From Pedococcus sp. 5OH_020 (GTDB lineage Bacteria > Actinomycetota > Actinomycetes > Actinomycetales > Dermatophilaceae): a stretch of DNA of 64,000 bases. Where the stretch lies: NCBI RefSeq assembly GCF_027812955.1, contig NZ_JAPYZV010000015.1:1-64000 (forward strand), read 5' to 3'. A program made the translations under genes and the position numbers. Positions 62,452-64,000 of the stretch are shown piece after piece (the first letter of the stretch is position 1; the number at the start of each line of letters is the position of its first letter). The notes beneath the pieces were generated by a model, which did no database searches, was not told the origin of the DNA, and saw only the letters and a list, made by a program, of their open reading frames with translations.

Positions 62452-63651
62452 ATGACCGTGCGAACCGTAGCCATGCTGTCAGCGGGCGGCCTGGCGCCGT
62501 GCCTGTCCTCTGCCGTAGGTGGCCTGATCGAGCGGTACACAGAGGTTGCCCCCGAGGTGCGGATGATCGCCTACCGCAACGGGTATGCCGGGCTGCTCAC
62601 CGGTGACGCGGTGGAGGTCACGCCCGAGGTGCGCGCCGTGGCTCACCGCCTGCACGCCTTCGGCGGCAGTCCGATCGGCAACAGCAGGGTCAAGCTGACC
62701 AACGTGGCGGACTGCGTGGCTCGCGGACTGGTGACGCAGGGACAGGACCCCCTGCAGGTGGCGGCCGAGCAGCTGGCCCGCGACGGTGTGGACGTGCTGC
62801 ACACGATCGGCGGCGACGACACCAACGGCACCGCGGCCGACCTCGCCGCGTACCTGCACGGCAACGGATACGAGCTGACGGTCGTGGGTCTGCCCAAGAC
62901 GATCGACAACGACGTGGTGCCGATCCGGCAGTCCCTCGGCGCCTGGACCGCCGCCGAGCAGGGGGCCGTGTACGCCCGGAACATCATTGCCGAACACACG
63001 TCCAACCCACGGATGCTCGTGGTGCACGAGGTCATGGGCCGCAACTGCGGGTGGCTCACCGCGGCGACGGCTCTGGCGCACCACCAGTGGGTCAAGGGCG
63101 CGGAGTTCAGCGGCTGGCTGGAGAACTCGGCCGAGCGCTGGGACGTCCACGGGGTCTTCGTGCCGGAGCGGCCGTTCGACATCGACGAGGAGGCCAAGCG
63201 GCTCCGGGCGACCATGGACGAGTGTGACGGTGTGAACCTCTTCCTCTCCGAGGGGGCGGGAGTCAGCGAGATCGTCGCGTCCATGGAGGAGTCGGGCGGG
63301 AAGGTGCCCCGGGACCCGTTCGGGCATGTACAGCTCGACAAGGTGAACCCGGGTGCCTGGTTCGCCAAGCAGTTCGCCGAGCAGCTAGGCGCCGACAAGG
63401 TGCTCGTCCAGAAGAGCGGCTACTTCTCCAGGTCGGCCGCGGCCAACGAGGCCGACCTGGCGCTGATCCGCCGCTGCACCGACCATGCCGTGGACGCTGC
63501 GTTGCGCGGTGAGTCCGGGGTCGTGGGGCAGGACGAGGAGCGCCAGGACGAGCTGCGAGCCGTGGAGTTCTCCCGGATCAAGGGCGGCAAACGGTTCGAC
63601 ACCTCCGTCGACTGGTTCACCGGGCTGCTTGCCGACATCGGCCAGGCGTAG
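62452..63651 (+). CDS. pfp: Pyrophosphate-dependent 6-phosphofructokinase
   Basis: 399 residues. It interconverts fructose 6-phosphate and fructose 1,6-bisphosphate. The phosphate-donor motif is GGDDTNGTAADLA, with Asp in place of the Gly used by ATP enzymes, and the catalytic PKTIDNDVVPI has the Lys typical of PPi users; both indicate PPi rather than ATP. MGRNCGWLTA and the C-terminal part fit the long PFP group. ATG 62452. PPi-type enzymes make glycolysis reversible at this step. Confidence 0.9.
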   Translation: MTVRTVAMLSAGGLAPCLSSAVGGLIERYTEVAPEVRMIAYRNGYAGLLTGDAVEVTPEVRAVAHRLHAFGGSPIGNSRVKLTNVADCVARGLVTQGQDPLQVAAEQLARDGVDVLHTIGGDDTNGTAADLAAYLHGNGYELTVVGLPKTIDNDVVPIRQSLGAWTAAEQGAVYARNIIAEHTSNPRMLVVHEVMGRNCGWLTAATALAHHQWVKGAEFSGWLENSAERWDVHGVFVPERPFDIDEEAKRLRATMDECDGVNLFLSEGAGVSEIVASMEESGGKVPRDPFGHVQLDKVNPGAWFAKQFAEQLGADKVLVQKSGYFSRSAAANEADLALIRRCTDHAVDAALRGESGVVGQDEERQDELRAVEFSRIKGGKRFDTSVDWFTGLLADIGQA

Positions 63652-63663
63652 CAGGGTCGGCAC

Positions 63664-64000
63664 ATGGAAGAACGGGCGAGCACGCAGGCATACCGGGAAG
63701 CGCGGGACACCCTGGTGTCGCTCACGGGGGACTACGAGCGTGCCGTGCGCGAGTTCCGTTGGCCGGACGTGGGAGAGCGGTTCAGCTGGGCCGTCGACTG
63801 GTTCGACGCAGTGGCGCGGGGCAACGACCGGACGGCGCTGTGGATCGTCGAGGAGGACGGGTCCGAGCGCAGGCTGACCTTCGAGGAGATGGCCACCCGC
63901 TCCGACCAGGTCGCCGTCTGGTTGTCCGGTCTGGGGGTGTCCCGAGGTGACCGGGTCCTGCTGATGCTGGGCAACCAGGTGGAGCTGTGGGAGACGATGC
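63664..64000 (+). CDS. AMP-binding acyl-CoA synthetase, N-terminal part (runs off the window)
   Basis: The first 112 codons are open to the window end. The sequence YREARDTLVSLTGDYERAVR, RFSWAVDWFDAVARGND and RLTFEEMATRSDQVAVWLSG matches the N-terminus of medium-chain acyl-CoA synthetases (AcsM-like). The adenylation motifs lie beyond 64000. The ATG at 63664 is 12 bases after the pfp stop, so the two are likely co-transcribed. Confidence 0.8.
   Translation, partial: MEERASTQAYREARDTLVSLTGDYERAVREFRWPDVGERFSWAVDWFDAVARGNDRTALWIVEEDGSERRLTFEEMATRSDQVAVWLSGLGVSRGDRVLLMLGNQVELWETM

Overview
This window is high-GC, densely coding actinobacterial DNA. It looks like a member of the Micrococcales (Intrasporangiaceae-like is my guess; the sequence cannot settle the genus). 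The evidence is many GTG starts, 4-base ATGA/GTGA gene overlaps, the run dnaX-recR-DUF5063-lysC-asd, LytR_C wall proteins, an arsenate reductase of the low-molecular-weight phosphatase fold and a PPi-type phosphofructokinase.

Layout. 1-1410 looks like the decayed end of an integrated island: fragments of an SMP-30 lactonase and a cellulase-like protein lie back to back, followed by the 3' end of a tRNA-Arg(ACG), a probable attachment-site scar. 1726-6126 holds an unknown protein, a class III nucleotide cyclase, a tandem fluC/crcB pair, alaA and a broken gene. 6186-12445 holds two MarR regulators, a drug-type MFS pump with a clear operator region, an ABC-F ATPase and an acyl-CoA synthetase. 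12632-14688 holds a coiled-coil membrane protein, an MMPL/MarR deletion scar and a pirin. 14805-24358 is housekeeping: pntAB, an APC permease, upp, tadA, dedA and an MFS pump. tRNA-Ser(CGA) at 24441 opens an accessory stretch: a frameshifted cupin, a MerR-dehydrogenase chimera, an aquaporin-arsC pair and a large secreted GH12-type protein next to a LacI regulator.

31482-47941 mixes a DEAD-box helicase, a membrane/Rieske/mini-protein redox cluster (33625-34750), a GH15 trehalase-like enzyme, a rhomboid-like/lysyltransferase fusion, a two-component system with a SHOCT protein, a HerA-like ATPase, an auxin-efflux-type carrier and prpE with an altered C-terminus. 48034-48367 carries tRNA-Ser(GGA) and the SRP RNA. 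50125-59207 is the dnaX-recR-lysC-asd block with an inserted reductase and ABC exporter genes. 59432-62328 is a cell-wall group (double LytR_C protein, M15 peptidase, L,D-transpeptidase). The window ends with a PPi-phosphofructokinase and a truncated acyl-CoA synthetase.

The main surprises are an aspartate-semialdehyde dehydrogenase lacking its catalytic cysteine, a nested start for a lysC beta subunit, the MerR-dehydrogenase chimera, the Rieske cluster as a candidate undescribed redox unit, and at least seven decayed genes. In two places back-to-back genes have both lost their 5' halves. I saw no CRISPR array, transposase, integrase or phage gene.
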